A DNA stretch of 64,000 nt from Flavobacterium sp. (GCF_027484705.1 NZ_JAIXSL010000012.1:124001-188000); one strand, 5' to 3'; shown: positions 23,775-33,126, numbered from the stretch's first letter. Numbers and translations are program-made. Notes: generated from the sequence alone by a model not told the origin.

Positions 23775-25550
23775 ATGAAAAAAATAGTCTGCTTACTTAC
23801 TCTGCTTTGCTCCGGAATCGTTTTTTCACAAAACGAGCAGTTGGCACAGAACTATTTTGACAAAGGCGACTTCGAAAAAGCCAAGATCAGTTTCGAGGAA
23901 CTGCTCAAAGCGCAACCTTACAACAGTTTATATTTTCAAAAAGTGGTTGAATGTGAGCAGCAATTGCAACAGTTCGAATTGGCCGACAAAGCCATTCAGG
24001 ACCGCATTAAATTTGTGCATCAAACGAGCCTTTTGGTCGAATTGGGTTATAATTTCCAACTGCGCAAAGATGGGGTGAATGCCAAAAAGTACTACGAAGA
24101 AGCCTTAGGAGCCATCGAAAAAAGTCCTAACGAAGTCTACAATATCGCAACGACTTTCGAAAAAAAATCATTGCTGGAATACGCTTTGAAATCGTACGAA
24201 CTCGCCTTGACGCTCGAGCCGAAATTCAATTTCAATTTCCAGATGGCGTTGCTTTACGGGCAAATGGGCAATACCGATATGATGATCGAGAAATTCCTGA
24301 CCGAAGCCTACGCGAATCCGCAAAACAACGTGATGATCCAGAACCAACTGACGCGCTTTATGACTGAAGACGCCGATGTCAACTTCAATGAATCCTTACG
24401 CAAAGCATTAATTCTGAAAACCCAAAAAAGCCAAGATGTATTTTGGAACGACTATTTGAGCTGGTTTTACGTCCAGCAGAAAGAATACGGAAAGGCATTC
24501 ATTCAGCAAAAAGCCATTTACAGAAGAAACCCTGAAACCTTTTCGAACATTGTAAATTTAGCGCAACTAGCCATCGAGGAAGGCGACAAAGAAACCGCCA
24601 AAGAAATTTTTCAATTCGTACTGGAGAACACCAAAGATCTCGACTTGCTGATTCAGTCGCACACTTACCTGATGCAACTTCGCATCGATCAAGCCACCGA
24701 AAAAGAATATCCGGCTGTAGCTTCAGAACTTGATTTGCTGCTCAAAGAATTCGGCATCAGCCCTTATTCGTTGTCGTTGCAGATTTTGCAGGCGCACTTC
24801 ACCACGTTTTATCTGAAGAATTCGGAAACCGGGAAAAACATCCTGAAAACCGCTTTGAATTTACCACTCAACGAATATCAGAAAGCCGATGTCAAAATGG
24901 AATTGGCCGATATTTTATTGTACGAAGAGAAATTCAACCAAGCCTTGATCTATTATTCCCAAATTGAAAATGATCTGAAAAACGCCGTCGTCGGACACGA
25001 AGCGAGTTTGAAAGCGGCCAAAACGAGTTATTTTAAAACCGATTTTCAATGGGCGCAAAAGCAGTTCAAGGAATTGAAATCGGCTTCCACACAACTGATT
25101 GCCAACGACGCTTTGGAATATTTCCTGTTGATCAATGACAACACCGTAGCCGACTCAACGCAAACCGCGCTCAAACAATTCGCGCACGCAGATTACTTGT
25201 TGTACCAAAATAAAAATCAGGAAGCCTTAAGCCAATTTCAATCGATTTTAAAAAGTTTCAAAGGACAGGAAATTGAAGCCGTGACTTTGTATCGATTGGG
25301 AAAAGTCTACGAAAAACTTGGCGATGACAACACCGCGTTGACGCAATATCAAGCGATTATCGATCAGCATAAAGACGGCATTTATATTGACGAAGCTTAT
25401 TATTTCGCGGCCGAAATCTACAACAAACAACACAACACCGAAAAAGCAAAAGCGTATTACGAGCAAATTATTTTTCACCACGAAGACAGTATTTATTATA
25501 CCGATGCGCGGAAGAAATTCAGACAATTGCGCGGCGACACGACACTCTAA
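23775..25550 (+). CDS. Exported protein made of TPR repeats
   Basis: 591 residues. A signal peptide of about 19 residues ends in FSQ. Nearly all the rest is helical repeat: YFDKGDFEKAKISFEELLKA near the N-terminus, then repeated units such as YALKSYELALTLEPKFNFNF, and at the C-terminus LYRLGKVYEKLGDDNTALTQYQ and YFAAEIYNKQHNTEKAKAYYEQI, giving at least ten TPR-like units. The protein should be periplasmic or outer-membrane associated and act as an assembly or scaffolding partner; no specific partner can be named. It lies between serS and DUF4286 on the same strand. Confidence 0.85.
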   Translation: MKKIVCLLTLLCSGIVFSQNEQLAQNYFDKGDFEKAKISFEELLKAQPYNSLYFQKVVECEQQLQQFELADKAIQDRIKFVHQTSLLVELGYNFQLRKDGVNAKKYYEEALGAIEKSPNEVYNIATTFEKKSLLEYALKSYELALTLEPKFNFNFQMALLYGQMGNTDMMIEKFLTEAYANPQNNVMIQNQLTRFMTEDADVNFNESLRKALILKTQKSQDVFWNDYLSWFYVQQKEYGKAFIQQKAIYRRNPETFSNIVNLAQLAIEEGDKETAKEIFQFVLENTKDLDLLIQSHTYLMQLRIDQATEKEYPAVASELDLLLKEFGISPYSLSLQILQAHFTTFYLKNSETGKNILKTALNLPLNEYQKADVKMELADILLYEEKFNQALIYYSQIENDLKNAVVGHEASLKAAKTSYFKTDFQWAQKQFKELKSASTQLIANDALEYFLLINDNTVADSTQTALKQFAHADYLLYQNKNQEALSQFQSILKSFKGQEIEAVTLYRLGKVYEKLGDDNTALTQYQAIIDQHKDGIYIDEAYYFAAEIYNKQHNTEKAKAYYEQIIFHHEDSIYYTDARKKFRQLRGDTTL

Positions 25551-25574
25551 GGTTTTAACGAATAACCAAACCAC

Positions 25575-25901
25575 ATGCTATTATACAACGTCACCATCAA
25601 CATCGACGACAGCGTTCACGACCAATGGCTCCGCTGGATGCAGGACAAACACATACCCGAAGTTTTGGCCACCGGGAAATTCTCATCAGCGCGCATGGTC
25701 AAAGTGCTCGTGGTTGAGGAAATGGGCGGACAAACTTATGCGATTCAATACGCGACCGACAGCAAAGCCACTTTAGAGCAATATTACCAAAATGACGCCC
25801 CGCGTTTGCGAGAAGAAGGGCAACGGCTGTTCGGCGACAAAATGCTCGCGTTCAGAACTGAACTCGAAGTGTTGTCGGAATTCTGGCCAAACAACAATTA
25901 A
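25575..25901 (+). CDS. DUF4286 family protein
   Basis: 108 residues, no signal peptide. The sequence LLYNVTINIDDSVHDQWLRW followed by MQDKHIPEVLATGKFSSAR and YAIQYATDSKATLEQYYQ matches the DUF4286 family, a small ferredoxin-like alpha-beta fold known mainly from Bacteroidetes, often with an HIPEV-type motif. Its biochemical role is unknown. It follows the TPR gene after 24 bp and precedes rsmA, a placement I recall from other Flavobacteria. Confidence 0.88.
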   Translation: MLLYNVTINIDDSVHDQWLRWMQDKHIPEVLATGKFSSARMVKVLVVEEMGGQTYAIQYATDSKATLEQYYQNDAPRLREEGQRLFGDKMLAFRTELEVLSEFWPNNN

Positions 25902-25978
25902 AGGATTATCAGATTTCAAGACTGTAAGATTTTAAGATTCATGCAGTAAAACCTTAACGCCTTTGTAAGTAATTTACC

Positions 25979-26758
25979 ATGGAAAAAGTAACAGCCAAAA
26001 AACACCTCGGACAACATTTCCTCAAAGACGAGAGCATTGCCAAAGCGATTGCCGATACTTTAAATTTTGAAGGTTACAACGACATTCTCGAAATCGGTCC
26101 CGGAATGGGCGTGCTCACAAAATACCTTTTAGATAAACCTACGAACACTTACGTCATAGAAATCGATACCGAATCGGTGGCATATTTAGAAAATAATTAC
26201 CCGAAACTTCATGGAAAAATCATTGCCAAAGACTTTTTGAAATACAACATCAATGAAGTTTTTGAAGGCAGGCCTTTCGCGATCATCGGCAATTTTCCTT
26301 ACAATATTTCCACACAGATTGTGTTTCGAATGCTCGAATTGCGCCATCAGATTCCTGAATTCTCGGGCATGTTCCAGAAGGAAGTCGCCCAGCGCATCTG
26401 CGAGAAAAAAGGAAGCAAAGCCTACGGAATCCTTTCCGTTTTGGCCCAAGCTTTTTATGATGCCGAATATTTGTTCACGGTCAATGAAGACGTTTTCATT
26501 CCGCCTCCTAAAGTAAAATCGGGCGTTTTGAGATTGCGCAGAAAAGAAAATTTCACTTTGGAATGCAATGAGAAATTGTTGTTTACCGTAGTAAAAACGG
26601 CCTTCCAACAACGCCGCAAAACCTTGCGCAACAGTTTAAAAACTTTAAATTTAAGCAATAATTTAAGAGAAGATAGTATCTTTGACCTGCGTCCGGAGCA
26701 ATTGTCAGTAGAACAATTTATCGGGCTCACCCAAAAAATAGAAGCCGATGGAGTTTAA
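25979..26758 (+). CDS. rsmA: 16S rRNA dimethyladenosine transferase
   Basis: 259 residues. The N-terminus [18 protein letters not shown] is typical of KsgA/RsmA, followed by the SAM-binding motif [16 protein letters not shown] (around residue 38) and the adenine-methylating motif IGNFPYNIS (NxPY-type, around 103). The C-terminal helical domain ends with [15 protein letters not shown]. It dimethylates two adjacent adenosines near the 3-prime end of 16S rRNA during small-subunit assembly. The gene overlaps the start of mgtE by 11 bp, so the two are probably translated in a coupled manner. Confidence 0.96.
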   Translation: MEKVTAKKHLGQHFLKDESIAKAIADTLNFEGYNDILEIGPGMGVLTKYLLDKPTNTYVIEIDTESVAYLENNYPKLHGKIIAKDFLKYNINEVFEGRPFAIIGNFPYNISTQIVFRMLELRHQIPEFSGMFQKEVAQRICEKKGSKAYGILSVLAQAFYDAEYLFTVNEDVFIPPPKVKSGVLRLRRKENFTLECNEKLLFTVVKTAFQQRRKTLRNSLKTLNLSNNLREDSIFDLRPEQLSVEQFIGLTQKIEADGV

Positions 26759-28097
26759 AATCAGCAAAGAGCTAATCGTTCAATTAGAGCAACTTATTCA
26801 AAATAAAAATGACGAGCAACTCGAAATTTTATTGAATGACTTGCACCATGCTGATATTGCCGAAATTCTGGACGAACTCGATTTCGACGAAGCGACTTAT
26901 ATTTTTAAGGTACTCGACAGCGAGAAAACCGCTGAAATCCTGCTCGAACTCGAAGACGATTTGCGTGAGAACATACTCAACCGCTTGTCGCCAAAAGAAA
27001 TCGCCGAAGAGCTTGATGAGCTTGAAACCAATGACGCGGCGGACATCATCGCCGAACTTTCCAAAGACCGAAAAGAAGAAGTAATCTCCGAGTTGCAAGA
27101 CGTTGAGCACGCGAAAGACATCGTCGATTTGTTGCGTTACGATGAAGATACCGCTGGTGGAATCATGCACAAAGAACTCGTGAAAGTCAACGAGAACTGG
27201 AACGTCTTAACCTGCGTCAAAGAAATGCGCATTCAGGCAGAAAACATTTCGCGCGTGCATTCGATTTATGTTGTCGATGATGAAGACCGTCTCAAAGGAA
27301 GATTGTCGTTGAAAGACTTACTCACGACTTCTACCAAAACACCAATCCGTGATATTTACATCAGCAAACTCAATTCCGTCAAAGTCGACACCGAGGACGT
27401 TGAAGTTGCGAGAATCATGCAGAAATATGACCTTGAAGCGATTCCCGTAGTCGATGAACTCGGACGTCTCGTAGGCCGCATCACCATCGATGATATCGTA
27501 GACGTCATCAAGGACGAAGCCGACAAAGATTACCAGTTGGCCGCGGGTATCACGCAGGACGTTGAAGCGGGAGATACCGTTCTCGAATTGACCAAGGCGC
27601 GTTTGCCGTGGCTGTTAATAGGTATGGTCATCGAGATCTTTGCTTCTTATGTGCTCAAAGGAAACGAAGCAGCATTCCAAAAATATTCCACGTTGATCAT
27701 TTTCGTTCCGTTACTTTCCGCGACCGCCGGAAATATTGGTGTTCAGGCTTCTGCGATTGTCGTGCAAGGTTTGGCCAATGGCACTTTAAAGCAATTCAGC
27801 CGTAACTATTTCACGAAGGAACTCACGGTTTCGATGATTTCAGGAACCATCATTTCGATGCTGCTCTTGATTTACCATTCCATCATGTACCAGCAATATT
27901 TAGTTGGTGTCGCGATATCAACATCAATCATCGTCGTGATTTTGTTTGCAGCGACTTTAGGCACACTCGTTCCGCTATTTCTGCACAAAAACAAAATCGA
28001 TCCCGCCATTGCGACCGGACCGTTTATCACCACCACGAATGACGTTTTCGGCATCATACTTTATTTCGGCATCGCACGATTGATTTTAGGATTTTAA
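26748..28097 (+). CDS. mgtE: Magnesium transporter MgtE
   Basis: 449 residues with the standard MgtE architecture: an N-terminal helical superfamily domain (residues 1 to about 130, with [18 protein letters not shown]), two CBS domains (about 135-260, starting [20 protein letters not shown]), and five membrane helices from about 285 including [20 protein letters not shown], which lines the ion pore. Mg2+ binding between the CBS and N domains closes the channel, so regulation is built into the protein. It overlaps rsmA and is followed 12 bp later by proC. Confidence 0.95.
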   Translation: MEFKISKELIVQLEQLIQNKNDEQLEILLNDLHHADIAEILDELDFDEATYIFKVLDSEKTAEILLELEDDLRENILNRLSPKEIAEELDELETNDAADIIAELSKDRKEEVISELQDVEHAKDIVDLLRYDEDTAGGIMHKELVKVNENWNVLTCVKEMRIQAENISRVHSIYVVDDEDRLKGRLSLKDLLTTSTKTPIRDIYISKLNSVKVDTEDVEVARIMQKYDLEAIPVVDELGRLVGRITIDDIVDVIKDEADKDYQLAAGITQDVEAGDTVLELTKARLPWLLIGMVIEIFASYVLKGNEAAFQKYSTLIIFVPLLSATAGNIGVQASAIVVQGLANGTLKQFSRNYFTKELTVSMISGTIISMLLLIYHSIMYQQYLVGVAISTSIIVVILFAATLGTLVPLFLHKNKIDPAIATGPFITTTNDVFGIILYFGIARLILGF

Positions 28098-28109
28098 AAC
28101 AACAACATC

Positions 28110-28886
28110 ATGAACATACACATCATAGGCGGCGGAAATCTCGGCGTGGCCATCGCGTTGGGCATTTCAAAATATACTACCGGACATCAGGTGTCCATCA
28201 CCAGAAGAAATATCGAAAGCATCGAATACCTCAAAGACAAAGGCATCAAGGTTTCGAACAGCAACATCCACGAAATCCAAAAAGCAGATTTGGTGATTCT
28301 GACGATCAAACCTTACCAAGTCGATGTGGTGCTCAACGAAATCACCCCGCTCATTTCAGGAAAAGTACTAGCTTCAGCAGTCAGTGGCGTTACGCTCGAA
28401 AACCTCCAAACAGCCACTCAAAATACTTGCAGCATTGTCCGCATCATGCCCAACATTGCGATCCAGTTCGGCGAATCAGCGACTTGCATTGCCTTCACCG
28501 ACAAAGACAAAACTGCCGCACAACCCATAGTCGATTTGTTCCAGAAACTCGGCACCGCACCGGTCATCGAAGAAAAACTCATGGATGCCGCAACCGTACT
28601 CGGAGCCTGCGGAACCGCATATGCTTTACGATATATTCGCGCATCGATGCAAGCCGGAATAGAAATCGGTTTCGATTCCCAAACCGCTTTAGCGATTGCT
28701 TCCCAAACGGCAAAAGGCGCGGCACAAATGCTACTCGAAGAGAAAATCCATCCCGAACAACTCATAGACCGCGTTACCACACCGCAAGGCTGCACGATTG
28801 TCGGCCTCAACGAAATGGAACACCAAGGTTTCAGTTCATCACTGATTAAAGGTATCAAGACATCGCTCAACAAAATTAAAGAATGA
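28110..28886 (+). CDS. proC: Pyrroline-5-carboxylate reductase
   Basis: 258 residues. The N-terminal NAD(P)-binding motif is IHIIGGGNLGVAIALGIS. ILTIKPYQVDVVLNEI and SAVSGVTLENLQ follow in the family order, and the C-terminal dimerisation domain has LGACGTAYALRYIRASMQAG and VTTPQGCTIVGLNEMEHQGF (the family motif V-x-S-P-x-G-T appears here as VTTPQGCT). It catalyses the last step of proline synthesis. The signature is slightly divergent but complete. The stop codon lies just before a long palindrome that probably ends or stabilises the transcript. Confidence 0.92.
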   Translation: MNIHIIGGGNLGVAIALGISKYTTGHQVSITRRNIESIEYLKDKGIKVSNSNIHEIQKADLVILTIKPYQVDVVLNEITPLISGKVLASAVSGVTLENLQTATQNTCSIVRIMPNIAIQFGESATCIAFTDKDKTAAQPIVDLFQKLGTAPVIEEKLMDAATVLGACGTAYALRYIRASMQAGIEIGFDSQTALAIASQTAKGAAQMLLEEKIHPEQLIDRVTTPQGCTIVGLNEMEHQGFSSSLIKGIKTSLNKIKE

Positions 28887-28967
28887 TGGCACGCGGATTT
28901 GGCGGATTTCGCAGATCAACGCAGATAAATCAGTAAAATCCGTCAAATCTGTGTTATCCGCGTGCCA
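28887..28967. repeat. Long palindrome downstream of proC
   Basis: The outer arms TGGCACGCGGAT (28887-28898) and ATCCGCGTGCCA (28956-28967) are perfectly complementary. Just inside, TTGGCGGATTT pairs with AAATCCGTCAA with one mismatch. The right arm is followed by ATTTTTCC, so it could serve as a terminator for the serS-to-proC run. The inner GATTT/AAATC sequence and length suggest a dispersed element, but only one copy is in the window. Confidence 0.75.
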
Positions 28968-29005
28968 ATTTTTCCTAGGTAATTTTTATTTTGGCATTCC
29001 CAAAA

Positions 29006-29082
29006 GGGTCAGGCTTTGCACTATATCTTTTGTGTCGAACGCCGCCACAAAAGGATGCCGTTCCAATCCTTAATGCAGCCCC
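29006..29082. repeat. Dispersed palindromic element, copy E (diverged)
   Basis: This shares the core hairpin of the ~82-bp family, ATCTTTTGTGTCG followed by CGCCACAAAAGGAT, then GCCGTTCCAATCC. Its ends differ: it starts GGGTCAGGCTTTGC and ends AATGCAGCCCC, where the other copies have AGGAGC and GGGGCTAGG. It may be a separate subfamily. It lies between proC and the dehydrogenase-VOC gene. Confidence 0.6.
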
Positions 29083-29101
29083 GAATTCCAAATCAAATTT
29101 G

Positions 29102-29109
29102 TATTTTTG
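29102..29109 (+). promoter_or_regulatory. -7 promoter box TATTTTTG for the dehydrogenase-VOC gene
   Basis: An exact TAnnTTTG match 18 bp before the ATG at 29128. This supports that start over the upstream TTG at 29107, which lies within the box. The predicted 5-prime leader is very short. Confidence 0.5.
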
Positions 29110-29127
29110 AAACACATTCCCGCTCAA

Positions 29128-30480
29128 ATGACGAATATCAAAATCCTCCATCTCGACAGCAACCATCCCTTACTCAAAGAACAGTTGCAGCAAGCCGGTT
29201 TTACCAACGACGACGATTTCACTTCGTCAAAAGCCGATATCGAAAAAAAAATCTACGAATACCAAGGCATCGTGATTCGCAGCCGCTTCAAAATCGACAA
29301 AGAATTTTTAGACAAAGCCACCCATTTAAAATTCATCGCACGCGTCGGAGCCGGTCTCGAAAGCATCGATTGCGATTACGCCGCGAGCAAAAATATCACA
29401 CTCATCGCAGCGCCCGAAGGCAACCGAAACGCTGTCGGCGAACATACTTTAGCTTTGCTTTTGTCGCTTTTCAACAACATCAACAAAGCCGACAACGACA
29501 TCAAATCCGGTCATTGGAACCGAGAAAAAAACCGCGGCCACGAACTCGATGGCAAAACCGTAGGCATCATCGGCTATGGCAATATGGGAAAATCGTTCGC
29601 CAAAAAACTACGTGGTTTTGAGGTGGAAGTCTTGTGTTATGACATTCTTGAAAATGTCGGAGATTCCAATGCTAAGCAAGTTTCACTCGAGGAATTACAG
29701 CAAAAGTCAGACGTGCTGAGTTTACATATTCCATGGACGCCGCAAACCAACGGCATGGTCAACAACAGTTTTATCAACGCTTTTCAAAAACCGTTCTGGC
29801 TGCTCAATACCGCGAGAGGCAAAAATGTTGTGACTGCTGATTTGGTTGCCGCGCTCGAATCCGGAAAAATTTTAGGCGCCGGTCTTGACGTCAATGAATA
29901 TGAGAACCTTTCTTTTGAAACCCTCGCCAGCGATTCCGATGTGCCGAAACCGTATCAATATTTGCTGCAATCCGACAAAGTCATCCTCACGCCACACATC
30001 GCCGGCTGGACGTTTGAAAGCCACGAAAGGTTGGCGCAAGTCATCGTGGATAAAATCAAAACGTTGTATTTCGGCGCACCTGAATCAACCGAAGAACCCA
30101 AAAGAGTCACCGGAATGGGCGGCATATTTTTCAAAGCAAAAGATTCAAAAGCATTGGTGGCTTGGTACGGGAAATACCTTGGCTTAAAAACCGATCAATA
30201 CGGCTCCACCTTTTGGTGGAAAGATCAAAACGGGAACGACTGTTCTACGCAATGGTCGCCGTTTAAAGACGATACGACTTACTTTCAACCCAGTGAAAAG
30301 CAATTCATGCAGAATTTCCGGGTTGAAAATTTAAAAACCTTATTAGAAAATCTAAAGCACGAAGGCGTCACCATCGTGGGCGACATGGAAACCTATGATT
30401 ACGGAAAGTTCGCCTGGATTCTCGATCCGGAAGGAAATAAAATTGAACTTTGGGAACCCATCGATAGCGCATTCCAATAA
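29128..30480 (+). CDS. D-2-hydroxyacid (phosphoglycerate-type) dehydrogenase fused to a VOC domain
   Basis: 450 residues from the ATG at 29128. Residues 1 to about 315 are a complete NAD-dependent 2-hydroxyacid dehydrogenase of the SerA group: FIARVGAGLESIDCDYAA, the NAD loop VGIIGYGNMGKSFAKKL (about 143-159), the catalytic Glu in GAGLDVNEYENL and His in ILTPHIAGWTFESHE. After a short linker (FGAPESTEEPKR) the frame continues without a stop into about 123 residues of VOC fold: GMGGIFFKAKDSKALVAWYG and, near the end, FAWILDPEGNKIELWEP, as in glyoxalase/bleomycin-resistance-like proteins. These parts are normally separate genes. The dehydrogenase likely makes 3-phosphohydroxypyruvate for serine or a similar keto acid. 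What the VOC part adds is unknown. Confidence 0.9.
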   Translation: MTNIKILHLDSNHPLLKEQLQQAGFTNDDDFTSSKADIEKKIYEYQGIVIRSRFKIDKEFLDKATHLKFIARVGAGLESIDCDYAASKNITLIAAPEGNRNAVGEHTLALLLSLFNNINKADNDIKSGHWNREKNRGHELDGKTVGIIGYGNMGKSFAKKLRGFEVEVLCYDILENVGDSNAKQVSLEELQQKSDVLSLHIPWTPQTNGMVNNSFINAFQKPFWLLNTARGKNVVTADLVAALESGKILGAGLDVNEYENLSFETLASDSDVPKPYQYLLQSDKVILTPHIAGWTFESHERLAQVIVDKIKTLYFGAPESTEEPKRVTGMGGIFFKAKDSKALVAWYGKYLGLKTDQYGSTFWWKDQNGNDCSTQWSPFKDDTTYFQPSEKQFMQNFRVENLKTLLENLKHEGVTIVGDMETYDYGKFAWILDPEGNKIELWEPIDSAFQ

Positions 30481-30560
30481 TTTTTTTACTTTTATAAAAT
30501 CAACTAACACCCGAGGCGCAGCCGAATTGTATGGAGCGCAGCGGAATAAAAACAAAAACC

Positions 30561-30854
30561 ATGGAAAACGAAAAACACGAGGCCTGGAACCAGCCGCCAC
30601 CGCCACAAGCGCCACAGTCGCTGCCTGAAAACAAGAAAGTGGTGGCCGGCATATTAGGGATTTTATTAGGCGGTTTAGGGATTCATAAATTCATACTCGG
30701 CTACACCAATGAAGGGATCATTCAAATCGTCATTTCGGTGGTCACTTGCGGCATTGGCAGCATCATCGGATTTATAGAAGGCATTATCTACCTGACCAAA
30801 ACCGATGAGGAATTCTACCAAATGTATCAGGTCAATAAAAAAGGATGGTTTTAA
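30561..30854 (+). CDS. Small TM2-domain membrane protein
   Basis: 97 residues from the ATG at 30561; an ATG 30 bp upstream would add a non-conserved decapeptide. A Pro-rich N-terminus (NQPPPPQAPQ) is followed by the TM2 domain: a first membrane helix VVAGILGILLGGLGIHKFIL with the conserved G-x-H-x-F turn and GYTNEGIIQIV, and a second helix through VVTCGIGSIIGFIEGIIYLT. TM2 proteins are common small inner-membrane proteins of unknown function. A terminator follows at once, so it is the last gene of this unit. Confidence 0.9.
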   Translation: MENEKHEAWNQPPPPQAPQSLPENKKVVAGILGILLGGLGIHKFILGYTNEGIIQIVISVVTCGIGSIIGFIEGIIYLTKTDEEFYQMYQVNKKGWF

Positions 30855-30861
30855 AAAACAG

Positions 30862-30887
30862 AAAGAGGAAGTTTATTCCTCTTTTTT
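30862..30887 (+). terminator. Terminator after the TM2 gene
   Basis: AAAGAGGAA (30862-30870) pairs with TTCCTCTTT (30876-30884) around GTTTA and is extended by further T residues. Confidence 0.8.
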
Positions 30888-30902
30888 ATTGGAGCTTAGT
30901 TT

Positions 30903-31277
30903 ATGAATCTGAATCAAATCACCATTGCCGTTTCCAATGTCGAACAATCGATTGAGTTTTATGAAAATCTGGGATTGCGCCTGATTGTAAAATCGCTGCC
31001 CAAATACGCGAGGTTTGAATGTCCGGACGGCGCGTCGACTTTTTCGCTGCACCAATCTGAAATTCCCAATAATGGCAGCACTTGGCTCTACTTTGAAATT
31101 GAAAACCTCGATCAAAAAGTAACGGAACTCCTTCAGAAAGGTTATGTTTTTGAAGAAATGCCTAACGATAAAGAATGGTTGTGGCGCGAGGCTAGAATCA
31201 AAGATCTCGATAACAATCAGTTGATTTTGTATTGCGCAGGAAAAAACAGGAAATATCCGCCGTGGCGCATCCCGTAA
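30903..31277 (+). CDS. VOC-family (glyoxalase-like) protein
   Basis: 124 residues with the two-module beta-alpha-beta-beta-beta fold of the vicinal oxygen chelate family: NQITIAVSNVEQSIEFYENL at the start, SKLP-type strands (RFECPDGASTFSLHQSE) in the middle, and the C-terminal IKDLDNNQLILYCAGKNRKY. In metal-dependent members the first strand carries a metal-binding His; here the equivalent place is Thr-Ile-Ala, so catalysis is uncertain. Possible roles are a lyase, dioxygenase or binding protein. It converges with the acyltransferase gene, which ends 1 bp away on the other strand. Confidence 0.85.
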   Translation: MNLNQITIAVSNVEQSIEFYENLGLRLIVKSLPKYARFECPDGASTFSLHQSEIPNNGSTWLYFEIENLDQKVTELLQKGYVFEEMPNDKEWLWREARIKDLDNNQLILYCAGKNRKYPPWRIP

Positions 31278-31278
31278 T

Positions 31279-33090
31279 TTATTCGCCTTTTTCCGCGAGT
31301 TTGCGCTCAAGCTCTGCCTGAAATTCTTCCATAACAGGTTTCATAGTGCTTTCGGGTAAGTCCGCGATTCGAATATACATCAGACCATCAATCGCATTGT
31401 TGAACAACGGATCGACATTAAAAGCCACTACACGCGCATTCTGCTTGATGTATTTTTTAATCAGTACCGGAAGTCTTAAAGTGCCCGGCTCAATTTCATC
31501 AATAATCTTGTCGAACTTCACCAAATCGGCTTCGGCTTCATCGAAAATAAAATCCTTGTCGGCATCTTTGAGTTTCACGCGGAATTCTTTTTTCGGGTGA
31601 ATGTATTGCGCGATATACGGATCGTAATAATGCGACTTCATAAACTCGATCATCAATGATTTCGAGAAATCGGTAAACTGGTTGCTGATGCTCACGCCGC
31701 CAATTAAAAATTTGTGCTCCGGATGGCGCAAAGTCGTATGCACGATGCCTTTCCACAACAGAAATAATGGCATGGGTTTGAGTTGGTAATCTTTGGTGAT
31801 GAACGCACGGCCCATTTCAATCGATTTGCTCATCATGTCGAAAAGTTCGGGTTCGAAACGAAATAATTCTTGCAGATAAAAACCGTCGATACCGTATTTA
31901 GGGAAAATTTCAGAACCCAATCCCATACGATACGCACCCGCAATTTTCTGGGCTTCTTCATCCCAAAGAAACAAGTGATGATAATACTGATCGTATTTGT
32001 CGAGGTCTAAGGAATTATTCGTGCCTTCGCCGATTTCGCGGAAAGTCACTTCGCGCAAACGCCCGATTTCGTGCAGAATGTTAGGTATTTTATTGGCTTC
32101 CGTAAAAAACACTTCGTAATTTTTGCTGTGCGTCAACCGCGAATTCGATTGTCTGAGGCTCTCGACTTCTGCGATCATATTTTCCTGATTGGCAGGCGTC
32201 GCGATCTGCTTCGGGCTTCTCGGAAGCTTGAGTTGCAGTTGGTTCAGATCCGATAAGAAATTATTGTCTTTATCGAAAGAATTCGCGAGCATGTAGGTTT
32301 TCTTTCTCAGGAATTCCGAATAATCTTCAATCGTAGTATGTTCGTTTTGTTCGGCCACCGTAATCGGTTTTCCGATGCGCACTTTAATGATGCGGTCTTT
32401 TTGGGTGAGTAATTCTGACGGTAGTTTCGCGGTTCTCAACGTCGGATTCAAACGCGACAACAGGTAAAACAACCGGCTGTTCTTCGCATGGAAATAAATC
32501 GGAACTACCGGAACCTGCGCTTTGCGGATGACTTTGATCGCGCCTTCTTCCCAAGCCTTATCGACCATGAGTTTGCCGTCTTTATAAGTGGAAACTTCAC
32601 CCGCAGGAAACATTCCCAATGGCTTTCCATCGCTCAAATGGCGTAAAGTTTCTTTGATGCCGACCACGCTCGATTTGGCGTCTTTGTGCGTTTCAAACGG
32701 ATTCACCGGCATGATATAAGGCTTCATTGGGTCGATGCGGTGCAACAAAAAGTTGGCGATGATTTTAAAATTCGGCTCGCGCTCCAACATCAGTTTCAAC
32801 AGCAAAATACCGTCGATGCCGCCCAAAGGATGGTTCGAAATCGTGATGTAAGCACCGTCTTTAGGAAGTCGTTTGAAATCTTCTTCAGGAATATCAAAAT
32901 TGATCTGGAACTCGTCGAGAATCGCATTGAGGAACTCCACATCGGAAAGATGTTTGTTTCGGTCGTAGATTTTGTTGAGGGTTGAAATCTTCAGCACTTT
33001 CATCAATAGCCAGCCTGAAAAAGTGCCCAATATCCCGTATTTTTCAGCGTTGATCGCTTTTGCAACTTCTTTAGCAGTAACTAAACCCAT
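31279..33090 (-). CDS. olsF: Bifunctional OlsF-type aminolipid acyltransferase
   Basis: 603 residues with two acyltransferase parts. The N-terminal half has ISNHPLGGIDGILLLKLM (the NHx4D motif of PlsC-like O-acyltransferases, about residues 85-105) and MFPAGEVSTY (substrate-binding). The C-terminal half, from about residue 320, resembles OlsB/GNAT N-acyltransferases: REVTFREIGEGTNNSLDLDK and HHLFLWDEEAQKIAGAYRMG. This order is that of OlsF, described in Serratia and Flavobacterium johnsoniae, which makes ornithine lipids by acylating first the amino group and then the hydroxyl. Whether ornithine, glycine or another amine is used here cannot be read. It is divergent from xth, with its own TATCTTTG box. 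Confidence 0.8.
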   Translation of the reverse strand: MGLVTAKEVAKAINAEKYGILGTFSGWLLMKVLKISTLNKIYDRNKHLSDVEFLNAILDEFQINFDIPEEDFKRLPKDGAYITISNHPLGGIDGILLLKLMLEREPNFKIIANFLLHRIDPMKPYIMPVNPFETHKDAKSSVVGIKETLRHLSDGKPLGMFPAGEVSTYKDGKLMVDKAWEEGAIKVIRKAQVPVVPIYFHAKNSRLFYLLSRLNPTLRTAKLPSELLTQKDRIIKVRIGKPITVAEQNEHTTIEDYSEFLRKKTYMLANSFDKDNNFLSDLNQLQLKLPRSPKQIATPANQENMIAEVESLRQSNSRLTHSKNYEVFFTEANKIPNILHEIGRLREVTFREIGEGTNNSLDLDKYDQYYHHLFLWDEEAQKIAGAYRMGLGSEIFPKYGIDGFYLQELFRFEPELFDMMSKSIEMGRAFITKDYQLKPMPLFLLWKGIVHTTLRHPEHKFLIGGVSISNQFTDFSKSLMIEFMKSHYYDPYIAQYIHPKKEFRVKLKDADKDFIFDEAEADLVKFDKIIDEIEPGTLRLPVLIKKYIKQNARVVAFNVDPLFNNAIDGLMYIRIADLPESTMKPVMEEFQAELERKLAEKGE

Positions 33091-33118
33091 GTAGTTTTTT
33101 TGTTTGTTGAGCCCGAAA

Positions 33119-33126
33119 CAAAGATA
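33119..33126 (-). promoter_or_regulatory. -7 promoter box TATCTTTG for olsF
   Basis: An exact TAnnTTTG match on the minus strand, 28 bp before the ATG at 33090. It is one half of a divergent promoter pair with xth. Confidence 0.6.

Noticed and set aside
29016..29621. 201-codon frame overlapping the start of the dehydrogenase-VOC gene
   Set aside because: Arg/His/Pro-rich translation in another frame of a well-supported gene; starts inside repeat copy E.
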